Positions 46,612 through 57,084 of a stretch of DNA of 64,000 nucleotides are shown here, one piece after another. The stretch spans positions 114,260-178,259 of the forward strand of contig NZ_JAHKQD010000044.1 of NCBI RefSeq assembly GCF_018860915.1. The letters are read 5' to 3'. Source of the DNA: Colwellia sp. C2M11. Its GTDB lineage: Bacteria; Pseudomonadota; Gammaproteobacteria; Enterobacterales; Alteromonadaceae. The first letter of the stretch is position 1; the number at the start of each line of letters is the position of its first letter. The notes beneath the pieces were generated by a model. It was not told where the DNA came from and made no database searches. It saw nothing but the letters and a program-made list of their open reading frames with translations. The position numbers and the translations under genes are program-made.

Positions 46612-47334
46612 ATGTCATGGTATCGGAATAGCAGAAAATATCATAAATGGTTAATGCTGTTTGTTGGCTTTCAATTTGTTGTTTGGTCAGTATCTGGTGC
46701 CTTCATGGTGATTTTTGATCTTGATTATATTCATGGTGATAGCTTGATTGTTAATGAGCCAGGGGTGTTGAATAAGTCTCAAATTAATTATTCTATTGCC
46801 AAGCTCTATAGGCATTATCCTAATGCGAAAAATGTAGAGCTAACAAACTTACAGGGGAATGCTGTTTATCGTTTTAGTAACGATAAAGGCAAGCATCTAC
46901 TCAATGCTGATACTGGGAGCTTACTTTCGCCTATTAATGAAAATTATGCCGTAGGCATCGCCAAATATTCATACATACAGCCAGATACAGCGATCAAACA
47001 GGTGAGTTTGATTACAGAAAATCCTCCTTTTGAATTAAGCGCTAGGCATTTACCTGTGTGGCGAGTTGATTTTGAGGGTTTTTCTAATCCAAGCCTATAT
47101 ATTAGTACGCTAACAGGAGAGATAGTCACAAAAAGACATCTCTTTTGGCGGATATTTGATTGGATGTTTAGTTTTCATGTGATGGATTATGTGGAAGAAG
47201 ATGCCAGTAATAAGCTGTTATTTGTTTTTATTGTCTTATCGTTAGTCGCTAGCTTGTTTGGTTTAATACTCACTTATTTTTACGTATTCAAACGAAATAG
47301 CAATAAAAAGAAAATTGTAAAGGAGAGTGTATGA
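46612..47334 (+). CDS. PepSY-associated membrane protein (first of pair)
   Basis: A 240-aa inner-membrane protein. TM1 is about 13-35, with the motif YHKWLMLFVGFQFVVWSVSG; a periplasmic PepSY-like region contains LPVWRVDFE and LYISTLTGEI; TM2 is about 205-230, preceded by FHVMDYVEED. Conserved His residues in the first and last helical parts match PepSY_TM proteins, some of which reduce imported metal complexes. It is coupled to the second copy by a four-base overlap, which suggests a heterodimer, and lies downstream of the TonB receptor. Confidence 0.85.
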   Translation: MSWYRNSRKYHKWLMLFVGFQFVVWSVSGAFMVIFDLDYIHGDSLIVNEPGVLNKSQINYSIAKLYRHYPNAKNVELTNLQGNAVYRFSNDKGKHLLNADTGSLLSPINENYAVGIAKYSYIQPDTAIKQVSLITENPPFELSARHLPVWRVDFEGFSNPSLYISTLTGEIVTKRHLFWRIFDWMFSFHVMDYVEEDASNKLLFVFIVLSLVASLFGLILTYFYVFKRNSNKKKIVKESV

Positions 47335-48062
47335 AATTAGTTAAATGCCTACACAAATGGCTCTCTGTTCTTGTTGCCATACAGTTATTTATTTGGCTTG
47401 GTAGCGGTTTGTTTTTTAATTTGATGGATTCTACTAAAGCTAAAGGAAATGAGAATCTAGTCAGCAATTTAGCGGTAAAGAAGATAGACCATAAGCGCCT
47501 ATTAGAGCCAAGTTATATTCTTAGCCAATTCAATAAAGAACAGCCTCAAAAGCCGGTAAATTCAATAAAATTGATTCAATTAATTGATCAACCTTATTAT
47601 CTACTTAATCATTATTTGGGTTTGTATCAACATTTTTATAATGAACATTCATTAGTTAATGCGTATACAGGTGAAATGAAAACTATTGATAAAATAATGG
47701 CGCAAACGTTAGCTATTAGCACTTATAGTGGTAGGGGAAATATAGGTGTAACTGAGAGGATATCACCGCCTATTGATGATTTTCCAAAAGAAAAAAACAT
47801 TGTCTGGCGAGTTAACTTTGATGATGAGTTATATACCAGTGTTTATATAGATGCTAGTTCAGGGAGAGTCGTTGGGCATAGTAATGATGATAAGCGCTTT
47901 GCTGACTTTTTCTTTATGCTACATTTTATGGATTATGGAACATTAGGCAGTTTTAATAATTGGCAAATAATACTATTTTCAATATTAACATTAATGTTTT
48001 GTATCACAGGTTTTGTTTGGACGTTGGATTTACTAATCAAAGGACGTTATAAAATAAGGTAG
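47331..48062 (+). CDS. PepSY-associated membrane protein (second of pair)
   Basis: A 243-aa paralogue of the preceding protein with the same layout: CLHKWLSVLVAIQLFIWLGSG, VWRVNFDDE, VYIDASSGRVVG, MLHFMDYG and a C-terminal membrane helix (IILFSILTLMFCITGFVW). Sequence similarity to its neighbour is confined to these motifs. The two, together with the TonB receptor, look like a metal-complex uptake and reduction unit. Confidence 0.83.
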   Translation: MKLVKCLHKWLSVLVAIQLFIWLGSGLFFNLMDSTKAKGNENLVSNLAVKKIDHKRLLEPSYILSQFNKEQPQKPVNSIKLIQLIDQPYYLLNHYLGLYQHFYNEHSLVNAYTGEMKTIDKIMAQTLAISTYSGRGNIGVTERISPPIDDFPKEKNIVWRVNFDDELYTSVYIDASSGRVVGHSNDDKRFADFFFMLHFMDYGTLGSFNNWQIILFSILTLMFCITGFVWTLDLLIKGRYKIR

Positions 48063-48180
48063 GGGTTAGTAGCAGAGTATAGCAAGGGAAGAAAGCGAAG
48101 TAAGTTTGAATCGGCTAATCATTGCTAATATATTGGATCTGTAAACTATATTGAAGCAATAACATAAATCAGCAGAAACA

Positions 48181-48219
48181 AAAAAGCGAAGATTAACAGA
48201 TGTTAATACTTCGCTTTTT
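48181..48219 (-). terminator. Terminator of the cold-shock gene
   Basis: AAAAAGCGAAG and CTTCGCTTTTT extended inward by ATTAACA/TGTTAAT form a stem of about 18 bp with one bulge, ending in a T run on both strands. It can serve both the cold-shock and the PepSY transcripts. Confidence 0.9.
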
Positions 48220-48262
48220 ACAGAATTAGATTCTCAAATGAGAAGGTCTACATAGCTATAAA

Positions 48263-48472
48263 TTATACAGCTAGAACGTTTTCTGCTTCAGGGCCTTTTT
48301 GACCTTGTTTAACAGTGAACGTTACCGCTTGACCGTCAGCTAGAGTACGGAAACCGTCTCCAGAGATAGCGCTGAAGTGAACAAACACGTCAGGACCATT
48401 TTCTTGTTCTATAAAACCGAAACCTTTAGTTTCGTTGAAAAATTTAACTTTACCAGTAACTGAATCAGACAT
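48263..48472 (-). CDS. CspA-family cold-shock protein
   Basis: A 69-aa nucleic-acid-binding OB-fold protein. RNP1 is KGFGFIEQ and RNP2 is DVFVHFSAI; the start [18 protein letters not shown] and the end GPEAENV are typical. Such proteins melt RNA structure at low temperature. A long leader (about 270 nt) precedes it, as in cold-inducible cspA genes. The member cannot be named among the paralogues (cspA/C/D/E) by eye. Confidence 0.97.
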   Translation of the reverse strand: MSDSVTGKVKFFNETKGFGFIEQENGPDVFVHFSAISGDGFRTLADGQAVTFTVKQGQKGPEAENVLAV

Positions 48473-48770
48473 ACTTACATTTTCCCGTAGTCATAAATAA
48501 TATTAATGTGGTGCTTTCTTGAAGAGATAATTCTCAAAAAAAATAACACCGTTTTTACCCGAGTAAATGCCCTCTACCATAAGTAGTACAGGCAGAGGAA
48601 GGAAACAAACCATATTCGTAACAAAAAGTATTTGGAACAAACAACCAGTTTGCATTGCCTAAAATCCATTTGTTAAGAATAAACAAGTACCTAAGTACTT
48701 GGTAAATCTAAAACAAAAGTTAGTATCAACCTTCATCCGCAACACAAAAACTCAACGCAATTGCAGCATA
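48473..48770 (-). promoter_or_regulatory. Long leader and predicted promoter of the cold-shock gene
   Basis: On the minus strand an extended -10 element TGC-TATGCT (the hexamer at 48770-48765) lies almost 290 bp upstream of the ATG, which would give an untranslated leader of about 285 nt. Cold-inducible csp genes use such leaders as thermosensitive structures. No other gene is found here. The promoter call is by eye. Confidence 0.45.
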
Positions 48771-48911
48771 GCACAGTTGTTTTTAATTTGCTTTATAAAA
48801 AGCTCAAATAGTTCAATTTTTTATGAAAATAAAAGGACTTAAGAAGGTTTTTATTCGTAAGTCGTTGTTTTTTAATGTAATGATATTTAAAAGATTAATT
48901 TGAATATTTTT

Positions 48912-48952
48912 AATTTCCGCCTACTCTACGGTGTTTTTCGTAGGCGGAAATT
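48912..48952. repeat. Perfect 13-bp inverted repeat after valS
   Basis: AATTTCCGCCTAC (48912-48924) and GTAGGCGGAAATT (48940-48952) with a 15-base loop lie 15 bp after the valS stop. No T run follows on the minus strand, so it may stabilise the mRNA end or terminate weakly. Confidence 0.7.
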
Positions 48953-48966
48953 ACTCTTTTACTAAA

Positions 48967-51825
48967 TTATAGTGCTGCTATTTGAGCTTTTTGCTCTTGC
49001 ATTTTTGCAAGGGTAGATTCAGCTTCAGCTAGTTTTGCTTCTTCTTTGGCGATAACCGCAGGTGGAGCTTTGCTAACAAAATTTTCATTACCCAGTTTGC
49101 CACGAACTCGAGTTGCTTCTTTATCTAGTTTATCAATGGCTTTATCTAAACGAGCAATCTCGGCTTCTTTGTCAATTAAACCAGCCATTGGTATAAGAAC
49201 AGATAAATCACCAACGACAGCTGAAGCACAAGCAGGGCCTTGTTCACTTTCTGCTAACACAGTAATACTTTCAAGTTTTGCCAGCGAGCTTAAGAATTGT
49301 TCATTTTCATTTAAGCGACGTTTATCGTTCTCGTTTACGTTTTTAAGTAATACTGGTAGCTCTTTACTAGGTGAAATATCCATTTCGCCACGAATATTAC
49401 GAATGGCAATAATAAATTGTTTAACCCACTCTAGATCGTCAATTGATTGTTGATCACATTTGCTGGCGTCAAATTCAGGAAATGCCTGAATCATAATTGA
49501 ATCACCTTTTTTAGCAAAACCACTTAATGGCTGAACGCGCTGCCAAATAGTTTCAGTAATAAACGGCATAATAGGGTGCATTAAACGTAGTAATGCCTCT
49601 AAAATGTTGACTAATGTATGGCGAGTACCACGTTGTTGTACTTCATTACCTTTGAATAAAATAGGTTTAGTTAATTCTAAATACCAGTCACAGAATTGAT
49701 TCCAAGTGAACTCATATAAAGCTTGTGAAGCAAGATCAAAACGGTAAGTATCAAAAGCTTCATGAACCGTTTTTACTGTTTGCTCAAACTGTCCTATGAT
49801 CCAACGGTCAGCAAGAGACAATTCCATTTCGCCGCCATTTGCTCCACAATCAAATTCTTCAGTGTTCATCATTACATAACGACTAGCATTCCATAACTTA
49901 TTAGTAAAGTTACGGTAACCTTCTAAGCGTTTCATATCCCAGCTAATATCACGCCCCGTAGTCGCAACCGATGTTAAAGTGAAACGTAAAGCATCAGTCC
50001 CGTGTGCTTCAATACCATTTGGGTATTCTTTGCGGGTTAATTTTTCTATTTTAGCGGCCAACTTAGGCTGCATCATATTGCCAGTACGTTTTTGTAATAA
50101 ATCTTCAAGTGAAATACCGTCAATCATATCTAATGGATCAACTACGTTACCTTTTGATTTACTCATTTTATCGCCATTTTCATCGCGAATAAGGCCGGTC
50201 ATGTATACTTTTTTGAAAGGTATTTGTGATTTACCATTTTCATCTTTATTGAAATGCATCGTCATCATGATCATGCGAGCAACCCAGAAGAAAATAATGT
50301 CAAAACCTGTTACTAGTACATCAGTAGGGTGAAACGTTTTTAGATCATCGGTCTCTTTTGGCCATCCTAACGTTGAGAATGTCCAAAGTGCAGATGAGAA
50401 CCAAGTATCAAGTACATCATCATCTTGGCTTAATTTTATATCATCGCTAATGTTGTTATTAGCGCGTACTTCAGCTTCGGTACGACCAACGTAAACTTTG
50501 CCGCTTTCGTCATACCAAGCTGGAATTCTGTGTCCCCACCAAAGTTGACGTGAAATACACCAATCTTGAATATTGTTCATCCAAGCAAAGTACATATTTT
50601 CGTATTGTTTAGGAACAAATTCAATTTGACCGTCTTTCACTGCATCCACGGCAGGACCTGCTAATTTCTCAACACGTACGTACCATTGATCAGTTAAAAG
50701 AGGTTCAATGATAACACCTGAGCGATCGCCGTATGGCGCAACTAAATCATGGTCTTTCACTTCAACCAATAAACCTAATTCATCAAATTTAGCTACGATA
50801 GCTTTGCGCGCGACAAAGCGATCCATACCTGCGAATTCTGCAGGTAGTGCACCATCATAAGCATTTGATACTTCGCCTTTAGTGTCGTAAACCTCAGCTG
50901 TTGCTAACACTGCAGCATCTTTATTAAAAATATTGATTTGAGGTAGCGCATGACGTTTACCGACTTCATTATCGTTAAAGTCATGAGCAGGTGTGATTTT
51001 TACACAACCCGTGCCTTTGTCCATATCAGCATGTTCATCACCCACAATAGGAATTAAACGATTCACTAATGGTAGTAATACTTGTTTGCCAATTAGGTCT
51101 TTATAACGTGGATCTTCAGGGTTAACCGCAACACCGGTATCGCCTAACATGGTTTCTGGACGCGTTGTTGCTACCACTAAATAATCAAGACCCTCTGCCG
51201 TTTTTTGGCCATCAGCAAGTGGGTAACGTAAATGCCACATGTGGCCTTTTTTGTCTTTGTTTTCTACTTCTAAATCTGAAATTGCGGTATGGAATTTTGG
51301 ATCCCAATTAACTAAGCGTTTACCACGATAAATAAGATCGTCTTCAAACAAGCGTACAAACACTTCTTGAACTGCTTCAGACATACCATCATCCATGGTA
51401 AAGCGTTCACGTGACCAATCGATAGAGTTACCTAAACGACGCATTTGCTTGCCTATAGTGCCGCCAGATTCGTTTTTCCATTCCCAAATCTTATCGATAA
51501 AGCCTTCACGGCCATAGTCGTGGCGTGTTTTATCTTCTTCAGCAGCAATCTTACGTTCAACAACCATTTGAGTAGCAATACCAGCATGATCACAACCTGT
51601 TTGCCATAAGGTATTTTTACCCTGCATACGTTGGTATCGAATTAAAGTATCCATGATGGTTTGTTGAAAAGCATGTCCCATATGTAAAGAGCCGGTGACA
51701 TTAGGCGGCGGAATGGCAATGCTATAGCTATCGCCTTCACCTGTTGGGCTAAAGTAACCTTGCTCTTCCCAGCTGGTATATAAAGATTGTTCAATGTCGG
51801 TTGGGTTGAATGTTTTTTCCATCAT
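48967..51825 (-). CDS. valS: Valyl-tRNA synthetase
   Basis: Charges tRNA-Val and edits misactivated threonine. The 952-aa class I enzyme has the HIGH variant HMGH (residues 48-51, [14 protein letters not shown]), an editing domain (about 190-340, [17 protein letters not shown]), the KMSKS motif in [10 protein letters not shown] near residue 552, and a C-terminal coiled coil ([20 protein letters not shown]). Two ATGs start it (codons 1 and 2); either is possible. It lies downstream of pepA-holC on the same strand, the conserved gammaproteobacterial order. Confidence 0.98.
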   Translation of the reverse strand: MMEKTFNPTDIEQSLYTSWEEQGYFSPTGEGDSYSIAIPPPNVTGSLHMGHAFQQTIMDTLIRYQRMQGKNTLWQTGCDHAGIATQMVVERKIAAEEDKTRHDYGREGFIDKIWEWKNESGGTIGKQMRRLGNSIDWSRERFTMDDGMSEAVQEVFVRLFEDDLIYRGKRLVNWDPKFHTAISDLEVENKDKKGHMWHLRYPLADGQKTAEGLDYLVVATTRPETMLGDTGVAVNPEDPRYKDLIGKQVLLPLVNRLIPIVGDEHADMDKGTGCVKITPAHDFNDNEVGKRHALPQINIFNKDAAVLATAEVYDTKGEVSNAYDGALPAEFAGMDRFVARKAIVAKFDELGLLVEVKDHDLVAPYGDRSGVIIEPLLTDQWYVRVEKLAGPAVDAVKDGQIEFVPKQYENMYFAWMNNIQDWCISRQLWWGHRIPAWYDESGKVYVGRTEAEVRANNNISDDIKLSQDDDVLDTWFSSALWTFSTLGWPKETDDLKTFHPTDVLVTGFDIIFFWVARMIMMTMHFNKDENGKSQIPFKKVYMTGLIRDENGDKMSKSKGNVVDPLDMIDGISLEDLLQKRTGNMMQPKLAAKIEKLTRKEYPNGIEAHGTDALRFTLTSVATTGRDISWDMKRLEGYRNFTNKLWNASRYVMMNTEEFDCGANGGEMELSLADRWIIGQFEQTVKTVHEAFDTYRFDLASQALYEFTWNQFCDWYLELTKPILFKGNEVQQRGTRHTLVNILEALLRLMHPIMPFITETIWQRVQPLSGFAKKGDSIMIQAFPEFDASKCDQQSIDDLEWVKQFIIAIRNIRGEMDISPSKELPVLLKNVNENDKRRLNENEQFLSSLAKLESITVLAESEQGPACASAVVGDLSVLIPMAGLIDKEAEIARLDKAIDKLDKEATRVRGKLGNENFVSKAPPAVIAKEEAKLAEAESTLAKMQEQKAQIAAL

Positions 51826-51895
51826 TGTTCCGGTATAAAAAGTTGTTAATGGTAAGTTGAATTAAGACTTTACAGAATTTAAGGTGCAACCTATA

Positions 51896-52369
51896 TTATT
51901 GTGGCTGTGCCACTACTTGATTGTTTACTTGAAAGCCCCATTGTCGACACGTTTTAAAACGCTCACGGGCTTTTTGTTTTAAGATTTCATCGCTAGGGAC
52001 AAAATCAACAATAAATTGAAATTGATTTGCAAATGTAGGCATAGTTTCGGTTAAGTTGATTAAAACAGGGCGGCGACCACGTAACGGTTGATCGCTAATT
52101 TCTACCATAGCACCTTGTTTTGGTCCTTCTCCCGCCAAGTTATGAGGCACAAAACTATCAGTGTCAAATGCCCATAATAATTCATCAATTTGCTCAGCTT
52201 GCTCTTTATCTTGTGTATAAATAAATACCCGCTGGTTTTGACGATAAAAATGGCTTGCTTGTAAACAGGCATGATAAAGTGCTGAACTTTTATCTGTTGT
52301 TTCAGCATCTTTATCATTATTGTCAGTCTTCTCGTCATTGAGAAGGTAAAACATAACCTGTGTTTGCAT
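51896..52369 (-). CDS. holC: DNA polymerase III chi subunit
   Basis: A 157-aa accessory subunit of the clamp loader that contacts SSB. Typical features are the N-terminal VMFYLL, ACLQASHFYRQNQRVFIYT, the LLWAFDTDSFVPHNLAGEGP motif and RRPVLINL. It carries an acidic insert near residues 12-28 (EKTDNNDKDAETTDK). It lies between pepA (24-bp gap) and valS (70-bp gap). Confidence 0.95.
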   Translation of the reverse strand: MQTQVMFYLLNDEKTDNNDKDAETTDKSSALYHACLQASHFYRQNQRVFIYTQDKEQAEQIDELLWAFDTDSFVPHNLAGEGPKQGAMVEISDQPLRGRRPVLINLTETMPTFANQFQFIVDFVPSDEILKQKARERFKTCRQWGFQVNNQVVAQPQ

Positions 52370-52393
52370 GGTATTTGCCTAATTTAAACGAAA

Positions 52394-53902
52394 CTACTCG
52401 TCCACTTCTTGACCTGCACGGTTAAGCATAAATTGCGTTAACATGCTAACAGGACGGCCTGTTGAGCCTTTATCTTTACCGCCACTGCGCCATGCAGTTC
52501 CAGCAATATCTAAATGAGCCCAGTTATATTTTTTAGTGAAGCGCGCTAAGAAACAAGCGGCGGTAATAGTACCTGCTTCTTTACCACCAATATTTGCCAT
52601 ATCAGCAAATGGACTTTCAAGTTGTTCTTGATAATCGTCCCATAAAGGTAAACGCCATGCTCTATCACCACTTTGTTCTGAAGCATTTAATAGCTCATGA
52701 GCAAGTGGGTTATGAGAGCTTAACAAACCTGTTGCATGTTTACCTAAGGCAACAACACAGGCACCTGTTAATGTAGCAACATCAATTACCGCTTCAGGAT
52801 CGAAACGCTCAACATAGGTTAAAGCATCACATAAAACTAAACGACCTTCAGCATCGGTGTTTAATACTTCTACTGTTTGTCCTGACATTGTTGTTAGAAT
52901 ATCACCTGGACGATAAGCATTACTGCTTGGCATGTTTTCACAGCCCGCTAAAATACCGATAACATTAATTGGTAAATTCAACTCGGCTAAGGCATGCATA
53001 GCACCTAAAACACCTGCAGCACCGCCCATATCATATTTCATTTCGTCCATGCCAGCACCAGGCTTTAATGAAATACCACCACTATCAAAAGTAAGGCCTT
53101 TGCCAACTAGTACTAGTGGTTTTGAGTCATCATCAATGCCTTTATAGGTCATAATGCTCATTAAAGATTCATTTGCTGAGCCTCTACCTACTGCCAAGTA
53201 TGACCCCATACCAAGCTCTTCCATTTCCTGTTCGCCAACAATAGTTGTTGATACTCTATCGTAATCATTGGCTAAAATTTTGGCTTGCTCTGCTAAATAT
53301 GCCGGATTACAAATGTTTGGTGGCATATTGGCAACATTTTTACAGGTTGTAATACCTTCAGCAATTGCTAATGCGTGGCTAATAGCGCGCTCACCAATTG
53401 GTAGCTCTCGACGTGTAGGTACGTTAAATACTACTTTACGTAAAGGTCTACGAGGCTCTTCTTTATGAGTTTTTAAACTATTGAAACTGTATAAACCATC
53501 TTGGGTTGCTTCTACCGCTTGGCGAATTTTCCAATAAGTATCACGACCTTTAACATGAAGTTCAGATAAGAAACATACTGCTTCCATTGAACCTGTTTCA
53601 TTTAGTGTATTAATAGTTTTTTTGATTATTTGGCGATATTGACGTTCGTCTAATTCACGTTCTTTACCACAACCAACCAATAAAACACGTTCACTAAGAA
53701 TATTAGGTACATGATGTAATAATAACATCTGTCCTGACTTACCTTCTAAATCACCTTTACGCAAAAGATTGCTTATATAGCCTTCACTTATTTCATCAAG
53801 TTGTTCTGCTGTTGAACTAAGACGACGAGGCTCAAACACACCAACAACAATACAGGCACTACGTTGCTTTTCTGGGCTACCGCTTTTTATACCGAACTCC
53901 AT
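52394..53902 (-). CDS. pepA: Leucyl aminopeptidase (M17)
   Basis: A 502-aa dinuclear-zinc aminopeptidase; E. coli PepA also binds DNA. The catalytic domain has [17 protein letters not shown] with the metal Lys and Asp, [11 protein letters not shown] and the signature [10 protein letters not shown]. The N-terminal domain (about 1-165) is the one used for hexamer formation. Start ATG 53902 follows GGAGAACTTC. It is divergent from lptF, with about 220 bp between, the conserved arrangement. Confidence 0.98.
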   Translation of the reverse strand: MEFGIKSGSPEKQRSACIVVGVFEPRRLSSTAEQLDEISEGYISNLLRKGDLEGKSGQMLLLHHVPNILSERVLLVGCGKERELDERQYRQIIKKTINTLNETGSMEAVCFLSELHVKGRDTYWKIRQAVEATQDGLYSFNSLKTHKEEPRRPLRKVVFNVPTRRELPIGERAISHALAIAEGITTCKNVANMPPNICNPAYLAEQAKILANDYDRVSTTIVGEQEMEELGMGSYLAVGRGSANESLMSIMTYKGIDDDSKPLVLVGKGLTFDSGGISLKPGAGMDEMKYDMGGAAGVLGAMHALAELNLPINVIGILAGCENMPSSNAYRPGDILTTMSGQTVEVLNTDAEGRLVLCDALTYVERFDPEAVIDVATLTGACVVALGKHATGLLSSHNPLAHELLNASEQSGDRAWRLPLWDDYQEQLESPFADMANIGGKEAGTITAACFLARFTKKYNWAHLDIAGTAWRSGGKDKGSTGRPVSMLTQFMLNRAGQEVDE

Positions 53903-54120
53903 GAAGTTCTCCTTTTACGTTTAATGAGGGTATCTCTTGCTAAAACTAGTAAAAAATTGCACTCTTAACTATTCAAGTGATAGTGCTAAGGGCTATAATT
54001 ATAGCTACATATATCAATTAATTTTATATGTCGACTATATAGTTTAGTTATGAAAACGGCAAGTTTACTAGAAAAACTTGTCGATTGTCAGAAAAAACAC
54101 AGTTTTAATGGGATCTTTTT

Positions 54121-55272
54121 GTGATCATTTTTCGTTATTTATTAAAAGAAGTGGCAAAAACGCAGCTAGCAGTATTTTTTGTGTTGATGACCATTTTTAT
54201 CAGTCAAAAATTTGTTCGTGTCTTAGGGGACGCCTCAGAAGGTAGTATTCCTGGGCAAATGGTGATGACATTTATTGCACTTAAAGTTCCTGATTTGGCA
54301 GGTATGATGCTGCCTTTAAGTTTATTTTTAGGTATTTTATTGGCGTATGGCCGCATTTATGCGGATAACGAAATGACCGTACTACATTCTTGTGGAGTGA
54401 GTGAGTGGTACGTTGTACGAGTGACGTTAGTGCTTGCTTTTGTTACTGCTATTTTTACCGGTATATTTACTTTATATTTAGCCCCTATGGCATCAGAGTA
54501 TCAATACCAAGTAACAGACGAGTTAGCCGCAGATTCGGGCTTGAGCTCTTTAATCGCCGGACGTTTTCAAAAAACTGGTAATGAAAAAGCGGTTGTTTTT
54601 ATTCATGGTAAGAATCGCAATGACAATAGTTTTGATAAAGTATTTGTAGCTCAATTGCCTAACGTAAATCATCCAGAAGAGAGTATTATTAATTCTAGTT
54701 TGGTTTATGCAAAAAAAGGACAAGTGCTTGAGGAAGATTCAGGATCTCAACGCTTAGTACTAACCGAAGGTATGCGTTATCACAAAGATGCAACTAACGG
54801 GGTCTTTCAGGCAGTTACGTTTGATAAATACTATATACAAATTCAAGATCAAGAAGTAGAACAAAAACATCGTAAGCTGAGTGCTTTACCTACACAACAA
54901 CTATTTAATTCAACAGACGTTAAGACTGCAGCTGAGTATAGTGCAACCATACAATGGCGTATCGCTTTTCCGCTTGCATGCATTATTTTAACCTTTATTG
55001 CTGTGCCTCTTAGTGTTGTTAACCCTAGACAAGGTAAATTTGCCAAAATGTTGCCGGCATTAATGTTATTTTTAGGATATTTTTTATTATTAACGGCAAT
55101 GAAATCTGGGGTAGAGCGACAGGCGCTACCCTCAGCTGTTGGTCTTTGGCCTATTCATATTAGTGCTTTATTTTTAGGTATTATTCTTTTAATGAAAGAG
55201 CGTAGTAGCGGCAGAAAGATTAAAGCAAAACTGCCTAGTTTTAAGCGTAATAATGTTCGAGGCCAGATCTAA
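54121..55272 (+). CDS. lptF: LPS export permease LptF
   Basis: An inner-membrane subunit of the LptB2FG transporter that extracts lipopolysaccharide. The 383-aa protein has six TM segments (first about 15-35; last four at about 270-365) around a periplasmic beta-jellyroll (about 130-265). It starts with GTG 54121 (VIIFRYLLKEVAK). LptG follows with one shared base, giving tight coupling. Motifs LPLSLFLGILLAYGR and IAFPLACIILTFIAVPLSV are typical. Confidence 0.97.
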   Translation: MIIFRYLLKEVAKTQLAVFFVLMTIFISQKFVRVLGDASEGSIPGQMVMTFIALKVPDLAGMMLPLSLFLGILLAYGRIYADNEMTVLHSCGVSEWYVVRVTLVLAFVTAIFTGIFTLYLAPMASEYQYQVTDELAADSGLSSLIAGRFQKTGNEKAVVFIHGKNRNDNSFDKVFVAQLPNVNHPEESIINSSLVYAKKGQVLEEDSGSQRLVLTEGMRYHKDATNGVFQAVTFDKYYIQIQDQEVEQKHRKLSALPTQQLFNSTDVKTAAEYSATIQWRIAFPLACIILTFIAVPLSVVNPRQGKFAKMLPALMLFLGYFLLLTAMKSGVERQALPSAVGLWPIHISALFLGIILLMKERSSGRKIKAKLPSFKRNNVRGQI

Positions 55273-56339
55273 TGAAAATATTAGATGTTTATATTGGGCG
55301 TATTGTCGCATCCACTACTTTTTTAACTTTGGCCGTTTTTGTTAGTGTTAGCGGTATTATAAAGTTTGTTGAACAAATGCGTGCTGTGGGGCGAGGTAAT
55401 TATGATTTATCGCATGCTGCACTTTATGTTCTCTATTCTGTTCCTCGAGATATAGAAGTCTTTTTTCCCATGTCAGCATTAATTGGCGGATTAATTGGCA
55501 TTGGTATGTTAGCGAGTAATAGTGAGCTGGTAGTCATGCAAGCAGCTGGCTTATCACGTTTAGATATTATTAAATCGGTAATGAAAACAGCAATTTTACT
55601 TATTTTTGTTTCTATGGCTGTGGGAGAATGGTTAGCGCCTGAAGGAGAAGCAACAGCAAGAGAAATTCGGGCTCAGGCTATATCCGGTGGGAGTTTAATC
55701 TCAGCCAAAAATGGAGTGTGGGCTAAAGATGGCGATTATTTTGTTAATATTGGCGAAGTGTTAGAGCAAGGACAGTTAAAGAAAGTACAAGTCTATCGTT
55801 TTAATGATGACCTCAAATTAGATAGTTGGTTAAGTGCAGAGTCGGCAGTATATAAAGATGAAGCCTGGTTATTATCAAACGTGGTAAATACACAATTAAA
55901 CGAGCAAAAAATTAGTAGTAGTAATATAGACAAACAAGTATGGGAATCTTCATTAACACCTAAAAAGTTAGGCGTGGTAACCGTAACACCTGAATCCTTA
56001 TCGATACGAGGCTTAGTGGATTATTTAGATTATTTAGAAGCGAATGAACAAGATCCTAGCCGATATCAATTAGCGTTTTGGCGGAAACTGGTGCAACCTG
56101 CAACGGTTGCGGTAATGCTATTAGTTGCTTTGTCATTTATTTTTGGACCGCTACGCTCTGTTTCTATGGGCGCGCGGATTATGATGGGGGTTATTACGGG
56201 TATTATCTTCTTTGTTTGTAATGAAGTATTAGGCTCATTAAGCTTGGTGTACCAATTCCCACCATTAATAGGTGCTGTTTCACCAAGTATCATTTTTATT
56301 ATGTTGGCTTGGTATTTTATGAATAAAAAACCAACATAA
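55272..56339 (+). CDS. lptG: LPS export permease LptG
   Basis: The partner of LptF. The 355-aa protein shows DVYIGRIVASTTFLTL, the PMSALIGGLIGIGMLASNSELVVMQAAG segment (coupling helix region), a periplasmic jellyroll (about 115-255) and the final helices from AFWRKLVQPATVAVML. Its ATG shares a base with the lptF stop. The small RDD gene lies convergent downstream. Confidence 0.97.
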   Translation: MKILDVYIGRIVASTTFLTLAVFVSVSGIIKFVEQMRAVGRGNYDLSHAALYVLYSVPRDIEVFFPMSALIGGLIGIGMLASNSELVVMQAAGLSRLDIIKSVMKTAILLIFVSMAVGEWLAPEGEATAREIRAQAISGGSLISAKNGVWAKDGDYFVNIGEVLEQGQLKKVQVYRFNDDLKLDSWLSAESAVYKDEAWLLSNVVNTQLNEQKISSSNIDKQVWESSLTPKKLGVVTVTPESLSIRGLVDYLDYLEANEQDPSRYQLAFWRKLVQPATVAVMLLVALSFIFGPLRSVSMGARIMMGVITGIIFFVCNEVLGSLSLVYQFPPLIGAVSPSIIFIMLAWYFMNKKPT

Positions 56340-56435
56340 TAAAATGATATATTTAACGCTCACCTTGAACAGCCGAATCTAAAATAGCTATATAAGAATT
56401 GATCCTGCTTTCTTGTTATAAAAGCTGGTGAGCTC

Positions 56436-56936
56436 TTATAGTCTGCCTTTATTCGCTTCTAATGACAAAACAACCACTTCCGTGTTAGTGAGTCTATCTT
56501 GTAAGCTGAGCTTATTTTTACGATCAAATATTACGGTTAAATTCCCTAAGCCAAGCAGAGTAGGGAGTAAACGTTTTATTCCTGTCATTTCAGTAATACG
56601 TGTACCATCTTGATTTTGTACACGTAAACGCCATGCCTTCATACCTAATGTTTGGCCTGTTCTTGACCAAAAAAACACAAAGAAAAAGCTTACCCAGGCA
56701 ATATTCCAACCATAGATTAATACACTAAAAAGCAATGAAGAACGCTGTAAATCTATTGAGTGCTCGAAGCCTTGCATATCGATAAGCCCATACCTAATAC
56801 ATAAGTTAAAAATAAAAAAGGATATTGCACCGGCAAGCATATAAACGGCAATAGCAATAAGTAGATCATAAATCCAAGAGCCAAAGCGGCGACGGAATCC
56901 AGCGCGAGGAAATTCATTTACATCAGTTGAAGTCAT
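56436..56936 (-). CDS. RDD family membrane protein
   Basis: A 166-aa inner-membrane protein with the RDD signature: AGFRRRFGSWIYDLLIA (Arg and Asp-Asp type) followed by a second TM pair (FSVLIYGWNIAWVSFFFVFFW) and the GQTLGMKAWRLRVQNQDG motif. RDD proteins are implicated in ion transport in a few cases. It is convergent with lptG, as in related genomes. Confidence 0.9.
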   Translation of the reverse strand: MTSTDVNEFPRAGFRRRFGSWIYDLLIAIAVYMLAGAISFFIFNLCIRYGLIDMQGFEHSIDLQRSSLLFSVLIYGWNIAWVSFFFVFFWSRTGQTLGMKAWRLRVQNQDGTRITEMTGIKRLLPTLLGLGNLTVIFDRKNKLSLQDRLTNTEVVVLSLEANKGRL

Positions 56937-57084
56937 ACAAAGTGCTCAAAATACGAGTGGTAGCTTAACAAAAGCGTAGTCTATCAAAGACACTACAAGA
57001 GTTTAAGTAAGTAGTGTGTAATCGTGAAAATTAAGCTAAGTGAATACCTGCAAATGGCATTCACCTTCACTATTTTAAGTTCGT

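Noticed and set aside
49046..50332. Plus-strand open frames opposite valS
   Set aside because: They mirror a highly conserved gene on the other strand and have no ribosome binding site or family motif.
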